64,000 bases of DNA from Patiria miniata. Its lineage: Eukaryota; Echinodermata; Asteroidea; Valvatida; Asterinidae. Below, piece after piece: positions 11,201 to 23,208 of the stretch. A program made the translations under genes and the position numbers. The DNA lies in NCBI RefSeq assembly GCF_015706575.1, contig NW_024037074.1, positions 29,005,334-29,069,333 on the forward strand, given 5' to 3'. Positions within the stretch are counted from its first letter, which is position 1, and every line of letters starts with the position of its first letter. The notes under the pieces were generated by a model. That model had not been told where the DNA came from and searched no databases. It saw nothing but the letters and a program-made list of their open reading frames with translations.

Positions 11201-13290
11201 CAACCGTAGCTTTGGTATATTGATCAATGGATCTACATCGTTTTCGAATATATTAGTCCGAATAAAAAAACAAGTTTCTCTTCCTGGTTTTTGAAGAAAA
11301 AAAAAGGGATGACGGGCATTTTTCTTTTTTTCTCAAGATGGCCGCCATTTTGAAATTTCCTGCAACTGTCGGTGTTCGCACTGTTCAAAGACACTTTTAA
11401 AATGGAAGACAAGTTGGACAAGAGAACTGAACACATTTACAGTGTCATTTAGAGTTGCATTGGTCTATACAATGAACAGTTTTAGACGCATTTGCTTTAA
11501 CCGTGGACTTGGTCGGTGTTTTTTACTGCATTTTTCAAAAAAAAATATAAAAAAGATAATAAAACAACCCAGGCGGCCTCCAAATAGGAAGTGGGCGGGG
11601 ACGAGAAACTTTTTTTTTTTACTTCGCCTTAGCAATTTTTGATGTCAGTTTTCAACTTAGCTCCTCATTGAATTAATGGATGGTAACGTGCAGAGAAAAT
11701 AATCGTGATGGATTGGCAAACATTTAGGCCATCCCATCATTTTTTTAAGGTTGGAATGGCCAGTTGTTATACAGCTAATTTTTAATGTCTTTTCCCATTT
11801 TTTTTTTTGCTTTATTGGTAACGAATAAAAGCTCAATATTTATATTGATAATCAGGATATTTTGTAGAAACGTGCCCTGTCATCAAAATAATAAAAGCTC
11901 ATTGCAACGACTACAAAGAAGAAAAATAGGCGTGTTGTCATGATTTTAGACAACAAAACTGCCCTTCTCATTTAAGCAAAAAAGAGGTAAAAAACCTTAA
12001 ATAAAATCGACCTAGGAAATCAACCCAAAACACGCTTAAACCTAGTACGTATATTAGTTTATTACAACCCCAGCTTTTCTTTTCTCAAGTTTTCTTGTTT
12101 CTAGAGCTACAAAGGTTATTCAGTTTTGAATGAGACGCCGACCAAAACAATCGGCCCACGTTTAGTCTTTTGTTTGTAAAATACGCTTCATAACCCGGTA
12201 CTGCAGACATTTCTAGTTAATTAAATTTGTGACCTGACATTAATTCGTTTCTTGCGGTGTACACAGCATGGTTCCCTACCTCAGTATTTAGACTTGATAA
12301 TATAATAGGAAACTGGAACCAGTCTACCAGCAGCAGTGAAGCCAGAGTTCCCACCATGGGGGACTTGTGGAGGTACAAGATGTTATTCCAGTGGGAGGGA
12401 GGGTGGGTGGCAAATTCTGTTATACCTTATAACCACAAGGTCATTAATGGGAATTAATTATTTCCGGGGGGCGACTGCGGGACATTATTTTCTACTGGTG
12501 CGTGAAAGCCCAAGCCCCCTACACCACCCCACCCCACCTGGCTACGCCGCTGTCTACCAGCAGGGCGGATTTGATACATCGTTTAAGCAAATTAAAGCGG
12601 CCACCTCAATTGGAAAAATATCGATTATTTTACAAGAGCTAAATAACAATAGACGACACAACTGTTGTAAAATCGACTTACTCATCCTCTTCCTCTTGAT
12701 GAAAATATTAATGAAAAGGAGAACAACAGCAACCTGGCATTAAATAAACGCCCCCCCCCCCCCGATCTCGAAGCCGCCTTACTGTAAATTTGGCGTATAG
12801 GGGATCCACCGTAGGTTGCCCGGGGTGGTCAGGAGGTAAGGGATGCTTAGGCGTAAGCAGCGGTGGGGGGGGGGATGATTTACTCCCGCCCCAAATATTT
12901 TGAAAAGAGTTCCCTTTTCCATTAAAATGCCCTTATTTCACCACCGCTTGCCCCCAATAATTTGTAAAGAGTGCCCTATTTGATTTGTATAAAAAAAGTG
13001 GCGCCCTTTTTTGTGTGATATACCGTTTCTGATGCCTCTTTTTTTCAATATCACGCCTGTATCGCCCTAAAAAGCACCATTTTATTGCCGGTTATAGTGT
13101 TCATAATTGTCGGTTGTAAACAGCGCCCCCATCGACAGATGGTACCAGCCTAACCACCCCCCCCCCTCCGCTTTTTGATTTTACGGAGGCCAAATGTCCG
13201 GTGAACAAAATGTGCCTACATTTCACCACGGATGTTCAAAAATTCTTAACACCCCCAATAAATATGACCGTGCTACGCCACTGGGATGAC
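11201..13290. other. Distal 3' flank of unit A, no gene seen
   Basis: Colinear with 58.87-60.9 kb of unit D. It includes a poly-C run near 12750 and a low-complexity repeat at 12810-13040. Short open frames occur but have no domain and differ between the two copies. Confidence 0.55.
12810..13040. repeat. Dispersed low-complexity repeat ('gtgccctttt' family), copy 1
   Basis: Starts with a G-run next to 'gatttactccc' and contains several 'gagtgcccttt' words and 'gcgcccttttttgtg'. Related copies lie at 39540-39780 and 60440-60680. The class is unknown. Confidence 0.5.
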
Positions 13291-13924
13291 GGGGGCGGGC
13301 CCGGGGTTCCTAGGGGGATTCGTGCTTCGGCTATTGAAGGTTGGGGTTTTGTTGAGGCAAGAGGTATTTGTATACGGTTGGATCCAAACAGTTTGGTGAG
13401 TTTGGGATTGGGTGTTGGTTGGGGCAAGTGCCAAGATTGGGGTTGGCATATTTTCTGTGTTTGGTTTTAGTATACAGGTTGTGTTAAGCAGAGAGGGAGT
13501 TTTGCAGGTGCAAGGTCGAATGCATGCCGAGAAGTTGGTCTGTCGGAGCGCGCGTGTGGATGGGGGTAGATCAATGATTATAATAAAGTTGCCTTCAGGA
13601 TCGGCTGCGATGCGCAAAATAAGTACATTTTCACCGTTAGAGGGCGGCAACTGTACACGAACCGGATATTATGCACACACAGTATATTCACTTTCTTAGG
13701 TTTTTTTTTTCAAGCTAAATTCATGTTATCTTCATTTTTCTATCACAAATATAGACTGCATAACCTGGCTACAAAATATGTACTTGCCACCAAATGCGTG
13801 GCTCCATTAAAATAACGAACCGCAAAACAAACACTGATTAAATCACGTATGGCCGGTGTACGTCATTATTCTATCCACCAATCATAGTTAGTCACCCAAC
13901 ACGTCGGTGACCACAAGTAAGTGG

Positions 13925-14211
13925 TCTGTGATTGACAGATGCCAATCACAATCCATATATTTGAATGTGTCACCGACATTCACACGATCATTCCACCAAT
14001 TAGATGCGTCGAATTGAGTGTCGGTGATACAAGCTTAGGGTTTAACGTGTGGCAATGTAACATCATTTCCGTCTCGTCAATATGAAGCGGGTCAGTGATG
14101 TGTGATTGACAGCGCGCAGGGGCCAATCACAAACCGGGCTTGCAAGTTCCTCAGTCACTGCTCGGGAAATCGACGTCAATATTTAAGTCACAAGCTGCCG
14201 GCTCACTCCTC
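13925..14211 (+). promoter_or_regulatory. CCAAT/TATA promoter with two TGATTGACAG sites, unit B1
   Basis: TGATTGACAG lies at 13929-13938 and 14103-14112. A CCAAT box follows the second, then CGACGTCAA at 14171-14179 and TATTTAA at 14180-14186. Spacing is the same as in unit A. The only C1q exon downstream within the unit is truncated, so this promoter may drive a non-functional transcript. Confidence 0.68.
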
Positions 14212-14288
14212 ACAACGACCGCAGCTCATGTTCACGTTCAGACGACAACCCGAGAGAACTGTTGGCAAGATCGAACAAGAATTGCAGG
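14211..14288 (+). other. Candidate exon 1, unit B1
   Basis: Copy of exon 1 ending at CAGG|GTGAGT; the other copies end CACG. An ATG at 14229 opens a frame beginning MFTFRRQPERTV, which would end in exon 2 after splicing. Exon 1 is intact although the B coding exon is broken. Confidence 0.5.
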
Positions 14289-16405
14289 GTGAGTGTTTGA
14301 AACAGTCTTTTACGATAATTCTGCCAACTTTGGGATTAATCTTTTTGATATATGATATTGGCACACATGTACTTATAGCCAAAACAGTGCGATGTAAATA
14401 TTTCCGACCATGATGATCCCATTTCCATATGGTAATTCGATAACTTATCATGTGATATTAGTGCTTGAATCATAACCAGGTATTATGTTGCATAGACTAC
14501 AGCTGAATAAGCTCTAGTCTGAAAAGTTGATGCGGATTCAGACCAACATTTTGTGAGGCCAAAATCAGGCAATAATATAGCTAAGAGCAAATACATGTAT
14601 ATAGTCACGATTTTTTTTATTTGTTCGGGATTCCTGTCTGACAATATTTCAGCTCCTACTTACATAGTGCACCCTTGACGCATTTTAATTGCCCTAAATA
14701 CTGAATAGTGAAAAAAAAACACTATAAATTCCTGGAAGTTTTATAGTTTGTATTGCCATTCAGATTCGCCGGTTTTCCAGTCATACCTGGCTGTAGCTTT
14801 TTGAAGAGTGTATTACATCAAGGTCTTTATTGTTATTGAAGTTCATGCACTTTCACAATTCTGTCAGATGATAAATTTAAACCTTTTCGTGTTCAAAGAA
14901 AGAAATCTTGCGAAAGCTGACACTCGACCCATAATATCAGTATGACCAATCACGAATTGTTTTTCTGTGCTAGTTTTCCCTATTTATTGTATCAGACTTA
15001 TAATCCCGATGCGATCCGCTCATTTTTTTCCGGCAATCATTCTAACCAATTCAGGATAAAAGGTAATGTGAAAGTTGGCCACGGAAGAACGTATAAAGGA
15101 AATCGGGACTTCTCAAACATCCTGTCCTATGCTGTGTTATTGAAAACTGGGATAATCTCAATACCTTTTGCACTTTGTCTTTAAACTGTCATTTCACTAG
15201 ATCACAATGCGTCATTCGGGTTTGATCACTATATAGGCCTGGACGTTCATACTTTCAAGCATTGCACGATAAAAGTGTCACTGGTTAGAAGAGACTAGAG
15301 GGCGCAAATGCAAACAGACCGGATCATTATTAAACACACAGTTTTATTCAAGTTCAAATTGCTTTATCTGGCTGGATTCATTTCTCGAAATCCTGTTAAG
15401 AGTTGATGTTTGTACAAATTATTCGGACATTCTGCTTAGCTGTCCGTCTTCCAAGTTTGAAGAATCAGCTTTCATGGGCGTTGCGAGGGGGGGGGGGGGG
15501 CATTGGGCGCTTGCTGCCCCCAGACATGCAAAAAAACAGGAGAAAAAAGGGGTGAAATAAGAAGACAGGCGTGAAATCATACTTTTGCTAATTAAATGGG
15601 AGTGGGGGCAAAACAAAAAAAATCAATCGGGAAAATGCTGCAAAATATTAAAGGGATGGTGGGGGGGGGGGGGTGTGCTTCGGTCAGTGCCGGCGGAGAG
15701 GGCGCCCCTCCGCACCCTGGATCCGCCACTGATCTTGCTACACTGCCCGATTTTCTTGAAAATGTGTAACATTTTTTAAACGTAAGCAAGAAGTTGAATT
15801 CCCGAGCTGGTCTGAAATCCAAAGCACATGTGATTTCAATGCAAAGTAACGTCAATTGCCTCCCTTTTTTTACGCGTATATTGAAGACACCCTTAAATAT
15901 TTTGATCGTTCGCTGAATTCAACTGGGTGTGAAAATGTTTGCCCGTTTTATGCAAATTTGAAGGAAAGTGTTGCATTATTGAACGAGCAATGTGTGAAAT
16001 TGGACGGAAAAAAATTATTTGAATGAAGAATTTGCTGTTTTAAAACTCACATAATAATTGACTTAGGCTACTAGTACCTCCGATAAAATGCAGACATTTT
16101 TTTATTTGTAAAACGAATTTGAATAAAGGTTTTAATGAGAGCGTTTGAATACATTGAATGCTAATTTCAGGCAACATTTACTTTCCCGAGAAATTACATA
16201 CAGCCACATTAAAACATGTTGCTATTTCTGGACGAATTCGACCAGGACAATACCCGTCAAATAATAATTTGTCCATTATTAATTAGTATCATTTTTCCCG
16301 TTTTCGAAAGATGATTTATCATATGAAACAAGTCTTTTTTTTTTTTGCAGTAGGCCTTATTTTGGGCGAGTGCTCAAAACTTCATTCATTCTATCATCTA
16401 GCCAC
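14289..16405. other. Intron-1 sequence of B1, no gene seen
   Basis: Colinear with 1017-3970 of unit A and 61.9-63.96 kb of unit E. It has two long G runs (about 15488 and 15660) and the GC-rich repeat at 15683-15735. No coding pattern. Confidence 0.55.
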
Positions 16406-16409
16406 TTCA

Positions 16410-16813
16410 CCCTAAAAGGGCCGGGAGCCGAAATTCTCCCCACCCCCCCCCCCCCCCGCTTAACTTTTTTCAGCGATAGCCTTGAAATTCTTTATTATTT
16501 TCGCGACCCAAGCTGTTATGACTTGTTACCCTCGAGCCTTGCGCATCTTTTAATACGCGCCGAGAAAAAAATAATTTTCTCATATACGTAGTTTACACAG
16601 AGCAGAATTACCATTCGTACATATGAATAATTAATTAGCCATAATTCCAAAGCCCTTTGACCTTTAATCATGAAATTTCTTGGGTGTGTTCATGATAAGT
16701 TGCTCTATAAATGTACTGTCACTCAATGGCCGATATCTTAGGAGGGGGCGGAATTTGCCCCCCCCCCCCCACCCCGGCTTAGAAATGGTCAAAATAACCC
16801 GGCCCTTTTAGGG
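16410..16813. mobile_element. TTAA-type MITE, unit B1
   Basis: Ends read CCCTAAAAGGGCCGGG and the complement, with long C runs inside both ends. It is flanked by TTCA and TTAG, which look like decayed TTAA. The interior matches 48794-49243 in reverse orientation. TTAA targets with CCC-starting ends are typical of piggyBac elements (Kolobok also uses TTAA). There is no transposase. A copy at the same array position starts at 63974 in unit E, so the insertion predates the B/E split. Confidence 0.72.
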
Positions 16814-19685
16814 TTAGCATTGTTAAGTTCTGATATGCATGTTTTTTTTTTCTACATTCCTTCATCGAAAGGCCTGTCATGTTATACTTTGTTTCAACAC
16901 TATCACACAGTATCTTCAAGGGCAAATCCAGAGAGTTTCCTGCCTGGGGTGGATGTTGTGCCGGGGAAAGGGGGTGGAAGGGCTCTTTCAAGTGAAATGT
17001 GACCTGATTTGATAAAACTTCGGTCACTGCTGGGGGGAGGGCGCCCCCTCCACACCACTGGATCCGCCACTGATCTTGCTAAACCTCCCAATATCATTGA
17101 ACATGTGTTACTTTGGCAAACGTATGCATGAAGTTGAATTCCCGAGCGGGACTGAAATCCAAAGCACAATAATTCACTGCAAAGGTAACGTCAATTTCAA
17201 TTGCCCACTTTTTAAGGCGTATAATGAAAATTTCCTTAAATATTTTTATTGTTCGCCAAAATCAACTTGGTTTGAAACTGATTGCCCGTTGTTATGCCAA
17301 TTTGAAAGAAAGTGTTCATCACTGAATAAGCAAGGTGTAAAATTGGTCGAAACAAAAGGCTATTTGAATGAAGAATTTGCTGTTTTAAAATTCACACAAT
17401 TATGCTTTCAAAAATATTTCAACAACTTACTAATGGCTTAAATATACATAAGATTTTTTGGGTATAATGAAATTGAAGGAAAAAAAAGTGTAATGAAAGT
17501 GTTTGAATAAATTTAATGCTGATCTCAGGGAACATTCAGTTTCCCGAGAAATTTCACAAAGCGAGATTAATACATGTTGCTTTTTCTGGACGTATTCCGA
17601 TCAAGAAACTACGAATAAAATCGTTTGACCGTTGTTCTTATTAGTGAATAATTGTTCCTGGTTTCGAATGACTATTTATCAAATTGGAAAAAAAACCTCA
17701 TAATTGAATTAAATTGATGAATTATTTTTTTTCTTTCTTTACTTAAGGTTCTGAGGCAGTTCAGTCAAACTTAGTGCCATTAATGTTCGGAAAACGGAAT
17801 TCCTGTCTGACCATATTTCCGCCACTGCTTTCATTCTGCACTTTTGAAAACAAAATTGTCCAAACTGCCTGGTGGTTTTTCTAGTTCCTGAAAAACAAAT
17901 TTTGATTTTTGTCGCTAGAAATAGCACACCATAGATTCATGGAAGTGTTTATTGTCAATAAACATGGCTATTCACGTGCGACTGTTTTCTATGCGAATCA
18001 GGCTGTATTTTTGTTTGAAGAATGTATATGGCTACATCAAGTTCCATGCTGTTATTGAAATTCACGCGCTTTCAATACTCAAGACGAATTAATATTTCTC
18101 CTTTTTGTTTACATTTTTGTTAAAAGAAAAAAATCTTGCGGAAGCTCGACCCTTTTTTATCCATAAAATCATTATGATCAATAACTCCCTATTTTTTTCT
18201 TGCTGGTTTCCCCTGTTTATTGTATCACTTTAATGTTCAAACATAAAATCCCTGTGCGATGCACTCACATGTTTTCCCGGCAATCACTCAAACTAATTTA
18301 ACGCTGTGGAAATTGGTCACGGAAGAACGTATCAGGAAATCCTGACAACGCAAACATGCCTGTCTCATTTGTGTTATTAATCAGTGGATATTCTCAGTAC
18401 CTTTGAACTTGTTAAACCGTGTCAATCTGCTAGTTCATAGGTGCGACATTCCGATTTGATCATTAAGTTACTTTCAAGCGTTGCTGGTTAAAAGTGTCAC
18501 TGGTTGGAATGAGCTAGAGGGCGCAAATACAAACGTACCGGATCATGATGATGCACACAATTTTCATCAAGTTCAAATTGCTTTATCGAGCATGATTCAT
18601 TTGTAGAACTGATACATACAGTTGTTGTTTGTAGAAATTATTCGGCCCTTTTTAGCTCTGCTGTCCGCATATTTCTTAGAAAATTATATATGTCAGGGAA
18701 GGAAAAATGCATATCAGAACTTTTAAAATTGTAAAGTGCTAAAGCCATAGCATGTTCATTTCATTAGGTCGCAGTTAGAGCATTTACGATTTCGTTTAAA
18801 TGTTTCACAACAGCTTGTGGTCGAACTGTTTTCTACATTTTCATTTGTTTACTTTCCATTTTGCACCGAGTAGGCCTATAGGCGAATTTAAACAATAAAC
18901 TATATTTGTACACAGTATTGAATGGGTGAGTGTTCCAAATTTATTTATCTACATGTATCAGTTTGAAACTTTGCAAGTTTTCATATGCATATTTCCTTCA
19001 CTGGCATTATAAATGGCTGTAAATTCCTTGATACGGCTTTCTCAAAAGTCCTGCCATTTTCATCTGTTTTAACACTATAACACAACATCTTGTTAATGCA
19101 ACTACCCAATTGCATTGAACATTAATGATGCTGCTTTCACATAATCTAGAACAGTCCTGTGATCAAATTGAATGCCCAAGCTGGAGTGACATCGAAAGCT
19201 CAAAAATGTAATGCATTTATAAGTTTGTTCATGCTTTTCACGCGAGTACGAAGAATTTGAAAGAAAGTTTTGCATTGTTGAATGAGCATGGTGTGAAGTT
19301 GGACGGAAAAAAGCTATTTGAAATAAAAGTGTACTGCTGTAAGACTCACATAATTCTTGAAAGATGAATTTCAATAAAGGTTTTGATAAAAACCTTTTAC
19401 TTTGATTACATTGAATGCTGATTTCACTGAGTCAGAGAATAAACGAGAATTTGAACAATGCGATATTAACACAGGTTGCTTTCTCTGGACGTCTTTGGCC
19501 AGGAAAGCCTCCATTATAATTTTAATCATGATAGCATTATTTATCAATAAGTAAATGTTCATGATTTCGAATATTGATTTATCGAAAAGGAAACAAAAAT
19601 ACAATCAATTCAGAATCGATCATAAAATTATGTTATTCCTTACTCAAGTATAAACATTACCGGTTTCCGTTGGTATGTTTTTCAG

Positions 19686-19750
19686 CCTACACTGAACTCC
19701 TTGTGATCTCTTGTTGGACCTGATCTTCAACTGCAGAACAAACCATCGAG
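19686..19750 (+). other. Candidate noncoding exon 2 of gene B
   Basis: Acceptor TTTTTCAG at 19678-19685, donor GAG|GTGGGT. It is slightly shorter than the other copies because of a small deletion near 19730. The distance to the coding exon has grown to 2.3 kb, against about 0.3 kb in the other units, through insertion of repeat copies. Confidence 0.5.
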
Positions 19751-19984
19751 GTGGGTGTTTTGATATTTAATTGATGACTCTATCAGGACCAGGGAAGGGT
19801 CGAGATGTATAGCCCCCCCCCCCCCGCACCAACCCATCCACCCCACAGCACCCCCGAAATAAAACTCTCCCCCCCCCCAACCGCTCCCAACCACCACCGA
19901 CCGCCGCACCGCCACTTAAAAAAACCCTCAAATTTGGTCCCCTCCCGAACTTGTATCGGCGGGCAAAATAATAACAAATTCATC

Positions 19985-20640
19985 AAGAAAGGTGCACACC
20001 GGTAAATAGGCCTCAATCCACCCGCCGAGCTCATGAATAAAAGTTATACCCGCAAAATATTCTATATTAGAGAGTTTTGAGAGCCATACATTGAGGAATT
20101 GAAGAGATATGGCAATGAATCTCTGGCCCGGACTTGGGGCTTCCAATTCTGAGCATTTTGGATGCAATTGGGCTCGAAAGTGGCGCTATTTTGCCATGTT
20201 GTGGAAAGATCGTTTTTACAAGATGGCTACCTTTCCGCTTTGGGGAAAATGGGGTAGTCTTCTTTGGGTGAGAATTTCTCGAAAAGTCAAAGGTCAACCC
20301 ATCAAAAAATTAAAATAAAATGAAAGATCACATGTTGATCATCATTTGTATGTGCTGCTACAATACCTGTGAAGGTTTTTAGTATTTTTAAAAGAATTTT
20401 GAAGTATGGGCATTTAGCACTAGTGTCTATGGGACGTTTAATGCAGGGTTGCACCAGTAAGGGTTTGGGCTCTTTGGCAAATCGCATTTTGCCAACAGCA
20501 TTTTCTTCCAAAGAGGGCGCGCTACTCAAATTGCGGTCACAGTGAACGCGGAGATCTGTCCAACTGAAGTCGGCTTTAATTAAATACAAAAATAAACACT
20601 CGTTGTGAAGAAGAACATCTACAGAAAAACACATTGCATT
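19985..20640. repeat. Dispersed repeat 'GGTGCACACCGGTAAATAGG', copy 1
   Basis: Starts with GGTGCACACCGGTAAATAGG and runs through recognisable blocks ('gagagccata', 'caatgggctcgaaagtggcg'-like, 'tgaagtatgggcatttagc'). Related copies are at 20955-21500, 28228-28290 (5' end only) and 39950-40420. It is several hundred bases long with no coding pattern; the family is not recognised. Confidence 0.6.
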
Positions 20641-20935
20641 GAATTGAAATGTCGTCTGATGATTGGTCGTGATATATGAAACAACAAAAGTGAAAATGGA
20701 CTGGAAGCGTTGAAGAAAAATGAAGTATGATCACAAATATACAGTGTATTATATTCCATAAAAAATCCAAACTCGGGTCAATTTTAAATGCACAAAAATA
20801 AAAACATTCATTGTAGAGAAGATAAGTCAAGACCAAAACATTGCATTGAATTGAAATTTCGTTCGGTAATTGGTCGTAATATGTAGCACTCACAACATTG
20901 AAATCGATGGGAACCGATGACGAAAACACTGCATC
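20585..20935. repeat. Diverged tandem pair, ~210-bp period
   Basis: The block 'attgcattgaattgaaat..cgt..attggtcgt' occurs at about 20630-20680 and again at 20838-20890 with similar neighbours on both sides. This is a two-copy tandem between the two long dispersed repeat copies. Confidence 0.55.
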
Positions 20936-20954
20936 GAAAACAAATGATGCAGTG

Positions 20955-21500
20955 TGTAAGGGTGCACACCGGTATATAGACCTCAATCCATCCGCCGAGC
21001 TCATGAATAAAAGTGATACCCTCAAAATATTCTATCTGAGAGAGTTCTGAGAGCCATACGATTTGGGAATTTAAGAGATATAAACAATAACCTCTGGCGC
21101 TATTTTTGACATGTTGTGGTGGGAACGTTTTTCAAGATGGCTACCTTCGCGGTTTGGGGGGAAAATAGGGGCTGTATTCTTTGGGTGAAAATTTCTCGAA
21201 GAGTCAATGGTCAACCCACCTAAAATTGAAAATAAAATGAAAGATTATATGTTGATCAACATTTTTCTGTGCAGCTAAAATACCTGTGAGAGTTTCGAGT
21301 ATTTTTAAAAGAATTTTGAAGCATGGACATTTAGCACTTATGTCTATGGTATTTTGAATGCATGGTTGCACCCGTAAGGCCTTGGGCACTCCCGTAAATT
21401 TTGTTAAAAGCATTTTCGTTCAAAAGAAGGCGCGCTACACAAAATCGCGGTCACTGTGAACGCGGTGATCTTGGCATTTAGCAATATAGTGTTCGGGAAT
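20955..21500. repeat. Dispersed repeat 'GGTGCACACCGGTATATAG', copy 2
   Basis: Second copy in the same orientation as 19985-20640, with the same internal order but shorter in the middle. The two copies together account for most of the expansion of intron 2 in gene B. Confidence 0.6.
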
Positions 21501-22091
21501 TTCAATGCAGAGTTGCACCCATAGAGCCTAAAAGTACGCGCGCCATTTGTCTTTGTGCGCCTGGACCCCCCCCCCTACACACGACCTTTCTATGGGCATT
21601 TTACATTGGGTTGCCCTTTCTCTTTTTGGAAGTTAGATGTCATTTTTTGGCACGATTTATCTCTTTCACGTCATGCGGATTTCAGTTTCTATTTGAGATG
21701 CTAGTAACAATTTTAAGGAGGGTGATGTCCCAATGATCCAAATATTCAAAACTCCGACTTTTACACGCTATATTTTTCGTATTTTGAGGGGTCCAGAAGC
21801 GCGCCACCAGGTCAGCTTTTAGGTTCTATTCTAAGGGTTGACCCCCCCCCCCCAAAAAAAAATCGCTTTTCATACATTTAGTCCCTTGGCCTCAGAAAGG
21901 CCGCTGTCATAATAGAGCTGAACGCATTCTCTAATTAAATGTTTCTCAGAGTCAGAAATGTGTTTTAGACAAATTCTTAAGTTTATCTTACCTCAATATT
22001 TTTCTCTACTCTTTCCTATTGATTGACTTATTTTTGTTTTGGCCATTCTCGATTGATTTGTTTTTAGTTTGATGTATTAGTTTCTTTACAG

Positions 22092-22376
22092 ATGAAGATC
22101 TGCGTGGCCACCATTCTGTCAGTCGCCCTGCTTCTGAGTTACTCTGTCAAGCTCCGAGCTTCCGTTACTGGGCCGGTTCCCTCGGACGGTGATGGTCCTG
22201 CGTCTCAGGTGTGTCAGCAGTGCTGCCAGGGACCTGCTGCAATACCCGGCATACCAGGTCTGCCTGGACCAGGAGGACCGATGGGGCCGTACGGTCAGCC
22301 GGGGTCAAAGGGCGACAAGGGTGAGCCAGGTCACCAGGTCAAATTCAGAAATATTTCTCGGATGAACCAAAAATAA
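22092..22376 (+). pseudogene. Truncated C1q-collagen gene B (C1q head deleted)
   Basis: Starts with ATG directly after TTTCTTTACAG, as in the intact genes. It encodes 94 residues: signal peptide, the CQQCC cluster and only the first collagen triplets (GSKGDKGEPGHQ). It then runs into foreign sequence and a stop. The foreign part is recognisable. Bases after about 22338 match 3'-flank sequence near 52420 of unit D (CAAATTC.GAAATATTTCTC), and after about 22360 match the flank near 52770 (ATGAACCAA). Two deletions therefore removed the rest of the collagen stem, the whole head and the 3' end. If translated, it would give a short secreted peptide with no C1q head. It also differs from A at several signal-peptide residues. 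Confidence 0.88.
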
Positions 22377-23208
22377 GAAACAAACTGTTCCAATAATCTA
22401 AATCGAGAATTAACAAATGCACGTATTATAAAATAATGTATATATGGACTTGCGTAACGCGAACTCAAAATGAATACTAATCAAACTGAAGCAACCAATC
22501 TCCCTTTGGATTCAGGAGTCCTTGATATTTTATTTAAAATTGAGCACATTGTATATTATTTATACATGTATTTTATATTTAATTTAGTATTTGCAGTTCA
22601 ATGTATATTAATAAATACATTGCACCAAAATGTTCATTGAAATATTTAAATTGTTTCCATGGCAATTTTACATTTTTCAAAGTAAAGTATAGTTGCCATA
22701 AAACATTAACCAGTAATATGACTTCCCACTCAGATTCAAGACGTTTGGGATGTAAGTAGACACATACATATAATTTCCTTATACTTTACCAACAATTAAA
22801 AAAAGTCCTTTGAAGTACCAGAAAACTACAATATTAATATTACATATTTAAACATAACCTTGTTAACCATTCAGAACACAATATAAAACTGTTTGATAGA
22901 ATCATATGACATTTCGAGAAATAAGTTGAGATATTTGCGGTAATAGACAGAAGGAACCAGTGTTTTTGTGAAAAAGAACAGCAATTAACATTCTCTAACC
23001 AAACACACGAATAATGCGTTGAGCATGTCGAGAAAACTGCTTGATGAAGTTCAAGAAATTTAACTTTGAATCAAATAGGAATTGTCGTGCGTCATTAGTG
23101 AATTGTTCATCGTTCCTAACAGTTCATTGTCTATTTGGCTAATTGCCAGTTAAAAACAATATCATAATTTAAAAACGAGAGTTTCGCGTTTGTTGAGTTA
23201 CAAACGCA
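22377..23208. other. Flank of pseudogene B, no gene seen
   Basis: Very AT-rich. The first ~80 bases align with 52776-52860 behind gene D, after which similarity fades. No reading frame of note. Confidence 0.5.

Larger units (their letters stand above)
1..13290 (+). repeat. Tandem array unit A (C1q gene unit)
   Basis: First unit of the array, already in progress at the left edge. In order it holds promoter and exon 1, a long intron with a 4.5-kb insertion, exon 2, an intact C1q exon, and a 3' flank with a mariner-like MITE. Its 3' flank (10.0-13.26 kb) matches the unit D flank (52.1-60.88 kb) through many colinear words, while its upstream part matches units B1, C, D and E. The next unit begins near 13290, where the text resumes with the same GC-rich lead-in seen at base 1. 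Borders are approximate, by eye. Confidence 0.75.
13290..17745 (+). repeat. Tandem array unit B1 (exons 2 and 3 lost)
   Basis: Has the lead-in, promoter, exon 1 and intron up to the sequence just before exon 2 (17640-17744 matches 8585-8690). It then switches at about 17745 into a position matching about 1275 of unit A, inside intron 1. Exon 2, the coding exon and the next promoter are therefore missing between B1 and B2. Confidence 0.7.

Noticed and set aside
20585..21025. Antisense 149-codon frame rich in Phe, Cys and His
   Set aside because: Lies across a diverged tandem repeat and two dispersed repeat copies; the composition reflects AT-rich repeats.
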